64,000 nt of DNA. It comes from Stratiolaelaps scimitus. Lineage: Eukaryota > Arthropoda > Arachnida > Mesostigmata > Laelapidae. Made by a program: the position numbers and the translations under genes. This document shows, in pieces, positions 11,111 through 22,801 of this stretch. The stretch is taken from assembly GCA_019614645.1 (NCBI GenBank), contig JABWDB010000006.1:2294001-2358000 (forward strand), given 5' to 3'. Numbering within the stretch: position 1 is the stretch's first letter; every line of letters starts with the position of its first letter. Below the pieces are notes generated by a model that saw nothing but the letters and a program-made list of their open reading frames with translations, ran no database searches and was not told the DNA's origin.

Positions 11111-13256
11111 GTCAAAAAACTGTTAGAGGCTCTTCGGAGGGGGGATCAGAAACATCAGAAATTAAATGGTTTGTATAGTGTGCTCAAAAAGGCCGTGTTT
11201 TTCTTTAAGAAAAAAAGCGCGGGAACTTATGAACCGACCTCATATATTGAACGGTAAATTTCTGCAAAGTTATAGATTACGTCTGACGGCGTAACTGCCT
11301 TTGAATTCAATTTTTGGTTTTAGCGATCGCGATCGCTGTCAGGATCTTATCAATGACATTAACCGAGTTCCAGCATTCGTTATCCGTAAGGTATCGAGCT
11401 TGTCAGTTGTCTTGTGTCGAATTCAAGCACTTACGTTATAGGAGCCCTCTTCTATCGTGTTTTCGTTACGACCTTCAGACGTTTGGCACTGGTAGCGCTA
11501 TATAGGGACCCTGTTTCTTAGCGAACAGTGTCTATATGGTTAACGAGTGCTTTAATCATTGTCCGGGCGGTTTTCGTGTTGGACGCATTGTCGACCACGA
11601 TCGAAATAAGGGTTTTTGGCACGGATGTTGGTCGATACGTCACAGAGGCAGGACAGGTCTTGGTTCTCAAAGGTGCCCAGGGGGAACCCAATTGTATAGA
11701 CCTCCCGAGCAAAATAATCCTTGATTTTCAAGGATTTATTGGGATTGTGCCACGTATTTCTGATGAGTTTCTGAAAAGGAAGCCTGTGCACGGGGCGCGC
11801 TTCCAGTACTTAAATGCAGCACTAGATTTATCTTCCGTGTGTGCTACAACAAATCCACACCAAACGTCGGACTTGATGGCTTACAAGTTTGAAAAGATAA
11901 TTGTCAATTTGTTCAATGTTCTCTATTGCTCTTGTGGGCTTTTGCATGTTTGCCAACTTCCCTTCAATAACTCCTAATAATTCTGAATGTTTGCTGAAAA
12001 AAACTGTTTTTTTTTTTATCTGGTCTGGAGATATTCCTGATTTTTCGGGACAAAAAATCCGAGTTTGATGAAAAAATGAAAATGCACCTAAATTATCCAT
12101 GGAAAATGATTTTTTTAACTGCAAAAATACGCATCTTCATCATAGAAAATTCCTTCTGAACACAAGGGATAAAGAGACCGTACCTTATCTAGTCTGTCGA
12201 CCTGACACTTTCCGTCTATTCCCCAAATTTTCTCTATCTTCCAGAAAAAAATTTGATTTTGTTCGGATATTTTCCAAACTATGCGTAATTAACCCGAGAA
12301 TATGCGTGTATGTACTATTGTATAGAAAGGAAGTTGTCAAACGGCGTACACTTTTAAATATGACGAATGTACACTTAATGGCTAGTCTACCGACAGCCGA
12401 TTGGCCGGCTAGCCGACTTGAGTGCAGGAATCGTAGTTGTTGCTCGCAATACTGGCTCAAGACGGGTTTTATCTGAGAAATATTATCATATACACGCGTA
12501 ATTTTAAACAGCTGTCGGAGAAGACGTGTTCCAAGGGCATTTCCGGTGACGTTCGCTCCTGTTCTCTACTAGTTTAGTGGGCGTTTACGTGACCGGATTC
12601 GAATGAAGATGTCGCAAGATGTTTATGTCACACAATATAACGTGTACGCTCCACTGAGATCTGAGTTAAGATCTGTGTCTTGGACGTAGACTGTGATGTT
12701 TAGTAATTAAATAATAATGTACATAGACAGACGAGACCTTAAGGGCGCGAGCTTTGTGCGTGGTTGTTTTTCGCCTTTTCGACAGTGCAGATGAAACAGA
12801 GAATTGATCATAATTGACTGTATGTTCTAACTGTTAGCACCGAATGTGCGGTGTTCCGGCATCCCGGCCAAGCTAACTCGCTTCCCAGGTGTTTTTTTAC
12901 CAGCCGTCGTAGAATTGCCATCCGGAATTGCTTGATATACAGTTGCTAAGAACCTATGTGACGCTTCTCGTGATGCAAAATTATATCTGCACTTTGGCTT
13001 TACATTGGGTTACGGTGGCAAAGCCTCCCAGATCGATTCCGAAATCACTGTATCAGTATTCCACATCGTTCGCCTTCTGAGACAATAATGGAGAGCAAAC
13101 ACGATAACGTCGTGTGCCTCTCTTTCCCCGGCAACAATGAAGGTTTATTTAAGTGTTGAAGATTAAGGTTAAACGATATCTCCTTGTTCAAGATTCATCA
13201 GGTGGTTTTTGCTTCAAAACTGGTAGTATTGCTTTTGGCCGCAAGCGTTTGATAAC
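11111..13256. other. Intergenic stretch
   Basis: I recognise no gene here. A 16-bp perfect palindrome lies at 11322-11337. Open frames on both strands between 11518 and 11977 include a minus-strand peptide with VVDNASNTKTARTMIKAL, faintly reminiscent of the D-N block of some transposases, but I cannot assign it. The region may hold the promoter of the dehydrogenase gene that starts at 13257. Confidence 0.4.
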
Positions 13257-13436
13257 ATGGCTCGCCATGTTACGAGGAAGCCCGCTGACAAAGACGTGAA
13301 AAAAAAGGAACCACATGAAAAGGACGCCAAGAAAAAGGATCCACAACAGGAGAAGGATCCTTCGAAGGAGAAGGTTCTGAAGCAGCACAAATCGAGCCTG
13401 GATATGGATCCTGTTACGAAGGTAGAGAAAGTTTGA
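13257..13436 (+). CDS. Lysine-rich 59-codon open frame used as candidate first exon of the dehydrogenase
   Basis: The frame opens with ATG in the context AACATGG, encodes MARHVTRKPADKDVKKKEP and continues as a Lys/Asp/Glu/Gln-rich peptide to a TGA at 13434-13436. A good donor (AAG then GTAGAG) sits at 13422, after codon 55, in the phase needed by the exon at 14448. Alternatively it is an independent 59-residue peptide or the end of another transcript. The composition resembles the Lys-rich C-terminal tail of the same gene, which supports the join. Confidence 0.45.
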   Translation: MARHVTRKPADKDVKKKEPHEKDAKKKDPQQEKDPSKEKVLKQHKSSLDMDPVTKVEKV

Positions 13437-15209
13437 CACAGTACGAAAATACGAAGGGTCCTAACAACATCGCTTGCGTTGGACTGGCCTGGTGAGATCG
13501 GCGATAATATGTGTGAATCGATTGTGGTATATATATATAAAGTAGCTTTTTATTTAGTGAATAAATCTATCACCCTTACTGGTTATAAAATGATTAAAGT
13601 GCAACGCAATATTGCATAGAAATTGCGTAAATAATGAAGAGAGATATGTTTGTGTGCTGAGCAGATCAATAAAATATATATATATATATATGACTTGCTC
13701 AAAATAGCATATAGGCATTAAATGTTGAGATAGTATCCAACCGAATTGAAAAGCTCATGGATATTTTTAATCAAAAATGAATACGATTTATTTGTTGAAT
13801 CTTGCCGCGTTTTCCGGCGTAGGGTTCAGCTCCAAATTTAGCTCTTCAGTTACCGGATATACTATACCCTCTGCGTGCATACAATTCGCGTGATGATACT
13901 TAAGAGAAACATCCCCTGTAGCTTTATATTTCATTATTTATTTCGTTATATTTCATGTGCCGTCTTTGATAAGCACAGCTTATCCCATTATGAGACTGCT
14001 GGTCGTCCACATCTCCACTTTCTCCGGGAATATACTCGCATGTAATAGGGCGAAGAGGGGCATTAACCCGGCCGTAATAAATAAGGACGATCGTACTCTG
14101 CGCAGGGGGATGCTCGATAACTAAACTACAACTATCAAAATTGCTAAGTTTTAAATAGAACGGCAAACAGCTGCTCGAAAACAGACTTCGACATTTCATC
14201 CCTTGTCGAAGAGTCTTTCTGTGAATGGCGGGGCAATATGGCATATGCTTCATATTATGTTAATAATTATGCATCTATAATACATTATGCATAATTCTAT
14301 GAGCGCTATTAAGTAATCGCACTTGGATGATATTAATCTCGACAGCTGTTATTAGCTCGTTTCAATCGTGAAGCAGAACCGATGAACTGATGAGCCTCCC
14401 GTTGGTCGTTCACTCGGTCACTTACCTGTTACACGTTGTTTGATTAGGCAAAGCACGTACTGAAGATTGTATTGCCCCATCGGCTTCGCCGTTGTGACCC
14501 AGCGTTTATCGGCGTCCTGTGCGGCGTCATCATCTACGTGCTCCACTTATTTGGAGTCATCCACTGGTTCACATCGTGGCTACCGCTGGTTGGTGATCTT
14601 CCACTCATTGTCGCCGTGACGGGATTGGCACGCTTAGGCGTCGAATACGTCTTAGCCATGAAGAACCTGTCGTCGGAACGCAAAGCTGTTCTCGTTACCG
14701 GTTGTGACGCGGGATTCGGACTTGTCCTTTGCAAGCGGCTCGTGGCTACCGGGTTCGTATTAGGTAACCGTCTGTGTTGCTGAACCTTTGTTCACGATCG
14801 GCAATCTTCTTTTCGGCACTTGCCACAGATCGCGCGACCGGGGTGAGCACTCGTTTGGCTGTTTGCAATATTGTAAATATGCTGCTGGATGGCCGGCCGG
14901 TGTGTCCGCTTGAATTATTTTGTAGGCTTTTGTCGATTATTGTTTTTATCAGTTTTTCAGTGTTTGCAGCATGTTCGAATCTAGATGGGGATGGCGCGAA
15001 GGAGCTGCGAGCGCATCACTCGAGGAAAATTCGCGTACTCGAGATGGATGTGACGAGCGACGAGAGCGTTGACGCTGCAGCGTTCAGCGTCAAACGGATC
15101 CTAGATCAGGTATGAGAGCCTATCAAGCAGCAAATTGCACAGGCACGGGCCCACCGTAATTGTGCAATCTGATCAACCTTGTCTATCAACCATATGTTGC
15201 CTTCGTATG

Positions 15210-15245
<36 letters not shown>

Positions 15246-17237
15246 TATATATACATATGTGTTAGCGTTTCAAAAATGTTTAGCATGTTGGCAGAGAAAA
15301 TAGAGTAATCATGTTCAAGGAGTAGTCTTTTTTTGCATTAGGGTATCCAAAGAGAGGAAATCCCAATTTTAATTACCAAGAAATAAACCAACAACAATGC
15401 TTGCTTAACAGTCAGCTACTCAAGACCATGGCCTATTTGGTAAGAAGCTTCGCCTCTGGTCGGTAATAACAAATGCAGGCGTGGGACTACTGGCACCTCT
15501 TGAGGTTACGCCAATGGCTGAGATCGAGAACCTCTTCAAGATCAACGTGATTGGCGTTGTTCGGACAGTTAAAGCATTTCTACCGTTTCTGCGACGGTCG
15601 AACGGTGAGTGAAGAGTTCCTCGCCCAGCGGAATTTATCGAATTCATTATTGTCCAATCTCGAGCCAACTCTTGCACTGTACCTCGGCAGCGGTTCCCTA
15701 TGTATGTCTATCCCTTCTGAATATGATGTTTGACGCCGGGTAAACCATTATTAGTTGCTTTAACGTGCTTTTTCCAAAGGCAAAAATTCGCCTGCACATA
15801 CATAAATAATGATGATGATAATAATAATAATAATAATAATAATAATAGCTAGAATGATGCGACCTGTTTGCGCAGACTTCTACGACGTAAGATTGCCGAC
15901 TCATTTAATTTTTATGTGACGCCCAAATTGAGTGTTTCTGCTCGACCTGCCGGTGTTTATCACCTGACGACGGCGCCGCCGCCGCCTGCATTCAAGGTTG
16001 CATTTTTGTCTTTGCACATATATTTTTTGTTGAGGGTAAAAGGACGCGTAATTGTCACGTCGAGCCTTGCCGGCACCCTGCCTATGCCGAATCTCGTGGC
16101 TTATTCGATGTCAAAGATGGCTGTCAAGGCGTTTGCGATTGGCCTTCAACGAGAGCTCCGACCGTTTAAAATTAAGTGCATAACAATTGAGCCATTTTTC
16201 TACAGGTGAGAACTTAACTATTGTGTCTTGCTTCCGATGAGCTGAGGCGGTGGGCGAATATTCGCCACGTTTCCTCCAAAAGATAACAAGCACTAGCCTA
16301 CTGGTGTTCATAACTAGTTTTTTTTCAAGAGGCAAACAAATAAATCGCATAGAGCGTCCGGGCCGCTTCTCGTGGTCGACACCTGTGTAAAACTTCAATT
16401 CTACTGATTTTAGATTCGATATTTACATTAGTAGATTTTCACAACATCGACCTATTATTGTATATGCTATAGATTTTTCAGGTAGAGTTAGGTTAGTTAA
16501 ATTAATTCTTATTTGCAAACTTGTGACTTGTTGGAGCACTGCACTAACGACGTTATTTGATGGCTACGTTTGCGTGTCGAATCTTCTACTGTCGCATTCG
16601 TCACAACGACAAAACCAGAACGAGAATGATGGTGAGTCCGGAACCGTCTCCGGCCGCGAAGGTCGCTGCTGTCGAGGACTCCGATCAGCGATCAGTGTAC
16701 GCGGCATTTGTTGAAGAGTGGGAGCAGCAACGGAGAACGATACAAACGAATGCCGACGATATGGAGTCTCCCATGCGCGCATTCGGGCACGCTCTCTGCT
16801 CGATGAGGCCCAAGCGATGCTATCCTGTCATGTCACTTCTGTTGCGGGTGCTCGTCTACCTCTCCTCGCACTTTGACCTTTCATACATGGACTTTATGGT
16901 GGCGTTCAATAGAAGTCCGGCACAGACGATGGATGATCTGCTCGACCTAGAGGAAGACGTCTTCAGTGACGTCCCTGAGAAGCAGACAAGGAGTAGGCCG
17001 AGACATCCTAAGGGCGCGACGAAATCGCCAGCTCCAGGCGCGTCGACGACGGAGTCAACGGACTCACCTACCCGTGGTCAGGCAACACCGAGCACCGACA
17101 CCACTACACCGGCGCCAGCTGGAGCGAAGGAAGACCCATCCAAGGCCTCGAACAAAAAGAAAGATGTCGAGGATAGCCCTGGAGGTAAACGTTACAGCAA
17201 ACGAACGTCTCCTGGTAAGAAAAGCAACCTAGAATAA
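13257..17237 (+). CDS. Membrane-anchored short-chain dehydrogenase (17beta-HSD2/retinol dehydrogenase type), six-exon model
   Basis: NAD(P)-dependent oxidoreductase of the SDR superfamily, probably acting on steroid-, retinoid- or similar lipid alcohols in the ER or another membrane. Exons 13257-13421, 14448-14763, 14961-15109, 15412-15604, 16043-16205 and 16619-17237 have GT/AG borders; their phases (0,1,0,1,2) close exactly into 534 residues. Exon 1 is a lysine-rich hydrophilic N terminus. Exon 2 has hydrophobic membrane segments (about residues 74-126) and the nucleotide-binding VLVTGCDAGFG (136-146). Later motifs are DVT (190-192), TNAG (230-233, usually NNAG), N255, S282 in VTSSLAG and Y295/K299 in YSMSK, so the catalytic tetrad is complete. 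Residues about 450-534 form a Ser/Thr/Pro then Lys-rich disordered tail. The family core is usually 310-390 residues. The SDR core is secure; exon 1 is inferred from its Kozak-like ATG, donor and phase. An alternative acceptor at 14464-14465 would drop six residues. Confidence 0.8.
15206..15259. repeat. (TA)n microsatellite in dehydrogenase intron 3
   Basis: About 54 bases of TA with a few interruptions, inside the 302-bp intron between 15110 and 15411. Confidence 0.95.
15804..15847. repeat. (GAT)n(AAT)n microsatellite in dehydrogenase intron 4
   Basis: Three GAT units pass into about ten AAT units within the intron at 15605-16042. Confidence 0.9.
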
Positions 17238-17238
17238 A
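17233..17238 (+). terminator. Polyadenylation signal overlapping the dehydrogenase stop codon
   Basis: AATAAA at 17233-17238 contains the TAA stop (17235-17237). If used, the mRNA would have almost no 3' UTR. No closer-fitting signal was noticed in the next 50 bases. Confidence 0.4.
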
Positions 17239-19084
17239 CTTGAATATTTCTTGCCGTTTCTGTGTCATTACAAGCTAGGTAGGACACATGATCGTCACCT
17301 TATTGTTTGATGCAACTCGTAAACGCTAAATAGTGATGTGTGTGCTCCGTTGACGAGGAGCACGCACGCACGCACTCGACGCAAAAGTCTGACCTGAATG
17401 TCTGTATCCAAGACGGGGAAGACCTGATCAAGGTGAGTTGTGTGAGTTAATTTTAAAAGGATGATTTTGTTAATCAGCTTCGTCCCATAAACCTGCCATT
17501 TGTGCTTCGAATGTGCCGAGCATTTCTGTACCACCTGAAGGGGGACGCTTAATTTGATAGGAATAACGGTTCCCCCGCGGGGCTTTGCGGTATCATCCCA
17601 CTGGTAAACGTGTGTTCAAATAAGCCTTCGAAGAGATGCTCCAACGATGGGCGGTGCTTTCCAGGTGATTTTTTGCGTAACTTTACAAAATGTCGACGCA
17701 AACGTCCTTTCGAGAGACATGTATGTTGACGAAATATACCCACCTATAAAACATAATTCGAGCCGGTAACAGATCCGATAAATGGCCCGAAGACGACTCG
17801 GCTCTTCTCCATATCGTGCTCAAATATCACTGCGCTCTTATAGTGGTACGATCAAGCAAACCGCTTGGGTAAGAAGATTGTACTGTCGGAAACTGGACCG
17901 TCATGCAGCGAGACGATGAGTAGCGCTTGATAGTATGGTTGTACTGATACTCAAGCGGAATTTATCCAGCTAATTATATCTGGCCAGCGGATGATTCTGC
18001 TCCTGGGGGCGGCGGAACAATTTTGACAGAACACAGGTTCTCCCATGCAGGCGTGCGAGAGTATACAGCGTCTTGTGTCTGCTTGGCAGTAACTGAAATT
18101 CAACAGTAATCTGTTAATATTAAGCAGTAGCTGTAGATAATCAATGTCCTTGGTCCCAGCAAGCGGGATGTGTCCTATTCGTAGTAAAATACGCCTGCTG
18201 GAGGGCATATAATATTTCGATGACGTTTTTAATATTAGACCTTTTATGAGCAATAATATTTTCAAAATATATTAGCTTGGTGTTTTCGTAGAGCTGCCGA
18301 TCATGGAACTCGAACGTGAGTCCTTTTCTAGAATATACGTTCGAGCCTGTCAAACCTAATGATTCTAGTTCACCCATTGCTGATGGCCGTGGTCAACCAA
18401 AAACTTGTTGTTCTGTGACATAACGTGACCCAGATCATGCCATGATCATATCTCATAATTATACAATATGATAAGGATCAATTAACTAATGAGACGTCGA
18501 TCACGCATGCATATATCTCTGTCCGAGTAATTTCGGAGCGTCATTATGTTTTAATAGCACTAACGCTGATTAGGATGGATGTTTTTTGTCGCGTGCCACC
18601 ATTGTTTACTTGAGGAGCTTAGCCCAACGGCGTAAAGGGGCTTAAGAGCAAACGATGCCCATGACAGGCTTATCGCGAGCGTATTGACTTGTCACGCACC
18701 GTGTGTGTATTTAAGCTCATGCATTGGCTCTGATACCGTTGTTCATTCATTCAATTAAGGTTTATTTTCGGAACTGCAGTTTCACAATGCTTAAGTTCTC
18801 GCAAAAAAAAAATTATGATAAAAGCTGTATCCATATAACAAGGTTAGAATAATCTGACTTATAACACGATCAGGATAATCTGACAAAATATAATTGTAAA
18901 AAGCATGCACACCACAACATGGTGCGTATATTAAGTCCTCATGAAATTAAGTCCTCACATATAACGTTTTGAATTAAATTTTTTTTGTTTACCCCGAACT
19001 ATTTTTTTTGTATGTTGTACAATTAATATAAAGTTTAAGAAATATTTATATTATTTTTAATTAATTAAAGAATAATATATTCAC
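17239..19084. other. Intergenic stretch with AT-rich end
   Basis: No gene recognised. It contains a SINE tail on the minus strand (about 18755-18803) and a short tandem duplication (ATTAAGTCCTCA at 18930-18941 and 18946-18957). From 18960 to 19085 the DNA is very AT-rich, just before the GC-rich island. Confidence 0.4.
18755..18803 (-). mobile_element. SINE 3' tail, copy 3 (5'-truncated)
   Basis: On the minus strand this reads GAGAACTTAAGCATTGTG, then CTGCAGTTCC, then AAATAAACC. These are the same ordered blocks as the SINE tails at 57241-57302 and 6668-6725, including the GAGAACTTAAG block shared with the 57-kb copy. No tRNA-like head precedes it; upstream on the minus strand is a T10 run. 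Confidence 0.6.
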
Positions 19085-19085
19085 A

Positions 19086-20430
19086 TTTTAGTACCTCCTC
19101 GCAACAGAGTCCCTGCGACGGCGGCCGAACACAGCGTCGCTTTGGGTGACTTTACCCGGGCGAAGTGTACCTCTGAAGCCACCACCCCAGATTGTGATAC
19201 CGTAGCACAGCAGGGGAATTAGGAGCATTTTGTAGGTTAGGAGTAACCCAGCGACAAGCACCCCACTTGCGGAAGACACCGATGTGATGCAGCATAACAT
19301 TTTGGGGTAGGTCCAGTCAAATGGTCGTGCCATCTCAGACTGTTTTGGATCGTCAGGCCTAAACATTTGGCATTGTGCGACGTAGACACCGACAAACCAC
19401 GGAGTTGCACGAACTGGATCTGGATTGACCCTCTGCGGCGCGCGAAAAAGAGTCACACCAGTTCTGCTTGCATTTTGTTGTTGCTGCTGTTCGGCGTCAT
19501 GATAACTAACGGAATATAAGGGATACTTGATGATGTCATTGGCTTGACAATCGGTTGCTTGGCCACAGCAAGTTTGCTGTGCAGCAACGTCGCGGCCGTG
19601 CCCTCGAGCAAGCAAGCCAGAACTCCCGGTGGGCAACCGTTCAAGAGTGTGGCGGCTGAATACGGCTGAATCTGCGTCGCGGCGTGGCCGACAGTAACAA
19701 TGCCGACAGATAAAACAAGAGCAGCAGTAGCATCAACAGCAGCAGCACCGTCCCCCGAAGGCGTGAGTCGCACCGCCGAGTGGCCAGGGAGCCGCCTTCA
19801 CGTAGGTCATGCACTCGAACAGGGTCGAAAGTGCTCTCTCCCGGCTGCCCAGGTCGAAGCGCCCGCTAAAGCAGCGTGCTCTCCTCCATCACGACAGCGG
19901 CAACAACAACAGCAACCACGACAGCATCAGGTTGAGTGGTAGCGTGACTGCTTATGCCCATCTCTCTATCACTCTGTCTGTTTGCCAATACTCGACCACC
20001 GGTAGTTGTTGATTGGGCTCTGCTCCGTCGCCGCCGTCGCCGCTCCCGCTGCAGCTCATTGGCGACTCCGAGATGTTCGTGTTAGTGCAGCAGCTGTCGA
20101 TCGACCAGTCGATGCCTGCGCCGGCTCAGCGGCTCGCGGCGAACTTGGAGTCTGTCTGAGGCTGCGTCCATTCGTCCGTCCAGGTGGGTTCATTGGTTCG
20201 ACCGTTGCTTGCTTATTTTGCTTGCTTTCTGTGTGAGAGTTCGCGAGAATGTGCAGCAGCAGCAGTAGCCGCCGCCGCCACCGCAGCAGCAGTGCATCTG
20301 CTCATCTGTACGTCTCCATCTCTGTGTCAATCAATCTGTCTGCCTGGATGGTTGGCTGGCCAGTCGGCTGGCCGAACGAATTCCAACGAGGAAACCGCTC
20401 AGTGCAAATCGCAGTAGTCGGCGTCAGATG
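19086..20430. other. GC-rich island with CAG/CCG-type triplets
   Basis: A compositional island in AT-leaning DNA: CAG/CAA triplets at 19725-19750 and 19900-19930, GCCGCC runs at 20028-20045 and GCAGCAGCAG/GCCGCCGCC near 20250-20290. Frames are open on both strands, as expected for GC-rich DNA, and none looks like a known protein. A donor-like CAGGTGGG occurs at 20181-20188. It could be a promoter with a 5' UTR exon of an unseen gene. Confidence 0.35.
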
Positions 20431-20875
20431 AGGAAGGCACTCACAGACGCATGTGTCGTCGGTAGATCGGATATCCATCCGTAAGCGGGGAGCGACAGCG
20501 CATACAATTGTTATTTAACAAACGTAGAATAAAGACACCAGTGGTCTTTATTCTAGTGGGCAGATTCACCATAATCGGACACGACCGATTGAGGAAAAGT
20601 GTCGTACACCCTGATGTATTATACAATATATAATATAAAATACTATAAAATATTTCACGCAATTGACCAAAGTCATCTTCATCACGGTTGGCAACGATAA
20701 GTTTGAGCTGACGATGATGAGACGCCTTAGATTGATTGGACTTGTGACGTGGCGTAGCTTACGAGCTATCTACTGGTATGGCATTAACATACAATACGCA
20801 GAATGTCCACGAAATAAAGCTTAATATATATTTGATCACCACCTTGGCCGATAAATATATTCCCATGGAAATTAT

Positions 20876-20913
20876 GATATATATATAGATATATATATAT
20901 ATGAATATATATA
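20876..20913. repeat. Imperfect (TA)n array
   Basis: TA tract with GATATA and GAATA interruptions. Confidence 0.85.
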
Positions 20914-21037
20914 ATGCAAAATCAAAAATACCATTCAGTTGTGCGCTGTATATTGACTGGGCAGGTAGCCATGTTGGCAGCCAATAGGGTGTGAAATATA
21001 GATATTACTATTGAGAACTTAATAGTTGTTTGTATTC

Positions 21038-21040
<3 letters not shown>

Positions 21041-21081
<41 letters not shown>
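21041..21081. repeat. (TA)n microsatellite, 41 bases
   Basis: Uninterrupted TA. Confidence 0.95.
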
Positions 21082-21085
<4 letters not shown>

Positions 21086-22341
21086 TTGATCCCTATTCAC
21101 TATTTGATCGGAATATACCAATGAATGACTTGGTGGCGACGTGTTCGTTCTAATCAAAAGCCGAAGACGTCCATTAATATACAATACAATATACGAAACG
21201 AACAAAACTGTATTTGTGAATTTCATGACGGCGTTGTTTGCAGTTGAACTCTTTCTGCATATAGCAATTCTCTAGTAAAATTTAGAGCAATTCGCTTCAG
21301 GGTAATTAGTAGTCACCGGTGCGCAGTATCAGGGGCTCGCCTCCATCAGTTACAGATCAGGCTGAATGGCGCACGAAATTGCCGCAAGAATCCCAAGTGC
21401 ATGGATCATCGACAGCCCTAATCAGCATCAACAGCGTCCATTGTTATTGCTGCTGCTGCTGCTGTCAGTTTGCACCAGGCTGGCCTAGGCACTTCAGTTC
21501 AGTTGTTCCGCTCACCGTTGCGCCGCCGAAGACGCCACACCAGACCAACTATGACAATATAATGGTTGATATATTTAAACAAAACTTATTGTTCCACTTC
21601 TAAGATCGATGATGTAGGTTGCTAACCTAACCTGCCTGAGGAGTCACTAATCATCTATTGGCAGCCAGCTATCGTGACGCGCGTATGCTGAGTCACGTTA
21701 TCGGTAGTAGTGGCCTGTTCGCCCATTAGCAAACGACTCACACGCAGGTGATTCAGCACTTTGTACCCGAACACAAGACGTCCATCCGGTTGTGCTAATG
21801 TGTGCGAACAGCTGAAACGCGTCTACTACCGTCTGTTGCCGCTGGGTGCCGCTGTTAACCAGAATATTAAGAACGCCAGATAGCGACCTTGTTGTTGCTG
21901 CTGCAACTGCCTTAGGCTGATAAGGTGCTAATCACATCTTGGATTGGTAAACAAACAAGTCGTCGACTAATAATAATCACAGAAGGATATCTCATCTCAT
22001 GTTATATCAACGTGGCATACTCCGTGGAATGGTGGATTGATAGACATGGATTGTTGCCGTTCGCTGAGGAACAGACGTCATTCACAAAATCGCACTCGAT
22101 TGTATTCTGTTATGGCTTGATGATGTAATATATTCAAGTTCTTTGTATTCTATGGCTACTTCGACGTAAGCGGTATGCGTCCGGGTATGTTACATGCATA
22201 TCGCAGGTGCTATGTCGCTGTGTCCCAATACGGGCCTATCTCCGTTACAGTTGACAGAGACCGAAAGTCAAGAACACATCCTGATTTGATGTTATCCACT
22301 AACGTTGGTGATTAGTTTCTATAAGCCGTTATCAATGTGCT

Positions 22342-22520
22342 TTCCTTATCATTGAACTTGTTGTTCCTATCATTAAAATTTCCTATCATTGTGATTTGGC
22401 TGGCTCATCGTCCGGAACTACTCTCGTGTTGTGTTACATCAAAACACGTGTGTCCTGCGGGATTCGAACCGGAGACTCCAGGGTTCCAAGTGCTCGGCGT
22501 TGCCCCCACGCCATCCCGCT
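22342..22520 (-). mobile_element. tRNA-like SINE, second family
   Basis: On the minus strand, 22520-22453 reads like a tRNA: GCGGGATGGCGTGG in the A-box position and a B box CCGGTTCGAATCCC about 35 bases later. The stems do not form a proper cloverleaf (the T stem mispairs and the acceptor arm fails), so it is not a working tRNA gene. Downstream on the same strand (22391-22342) the tail reiterates ATGATAGGAA-like units three times. A tRNA-like head plus a short-repeat tail is the usual SINE layout. Its tail differs from that of the SINE at 57 kb. Confidence 0.55.
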
Positions 22521-22770
22521 TGAGACTTCATTAAATAGGATAGGCACCAATCGTGGAACCTTCAAAACGACGTCTCCTACACGTTTTTAAGCGCCGCAAA
22601 GTGCGTACATTAAGAGATTTTTGTAGTGGAGAGTTTTGGCCATACAGGTTATTATTGCATGGCCTGCACAACGAGAACTCGAAATAGCTGACCTTGATTC
22701 ATCTTTGTATGTCACATCATTGAGAAGCTATATTTCAAGCAGCTTGTTCTATGTAAGTGGCGTTACTCCT

Positions 22771-22801
<31 letters not shown>

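Larger units (their letters stand above)
20431..22341. other. Intergenic stretch
   Basis: No recognisable gene. Two TA-rich arrays (20876-20913 and 21041-21081) and a short GCTGCT run near 21449 are the only structures I see. Confidence 0.4.

Noticed and set aside
11518..11977. Overlapping frames on both strands as a second transposase
   Set aside because: Only one short block (VVDNASNTKTARTMIKAL) is suggestive; no further catalytic blocks could be placed.
13188..13439. Minus-strand frame rich in Leu/Phe as a membrane protein
   Set aside because: It is the complement of the Lys-rich plus-strand exon; AAG/AAA codons read backwards give Leu/Phe.
16480..16510. GGTTAG-like bases as interstitial telomere repeat
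   Set aside because: Only isolated motifs without tandem repetition.
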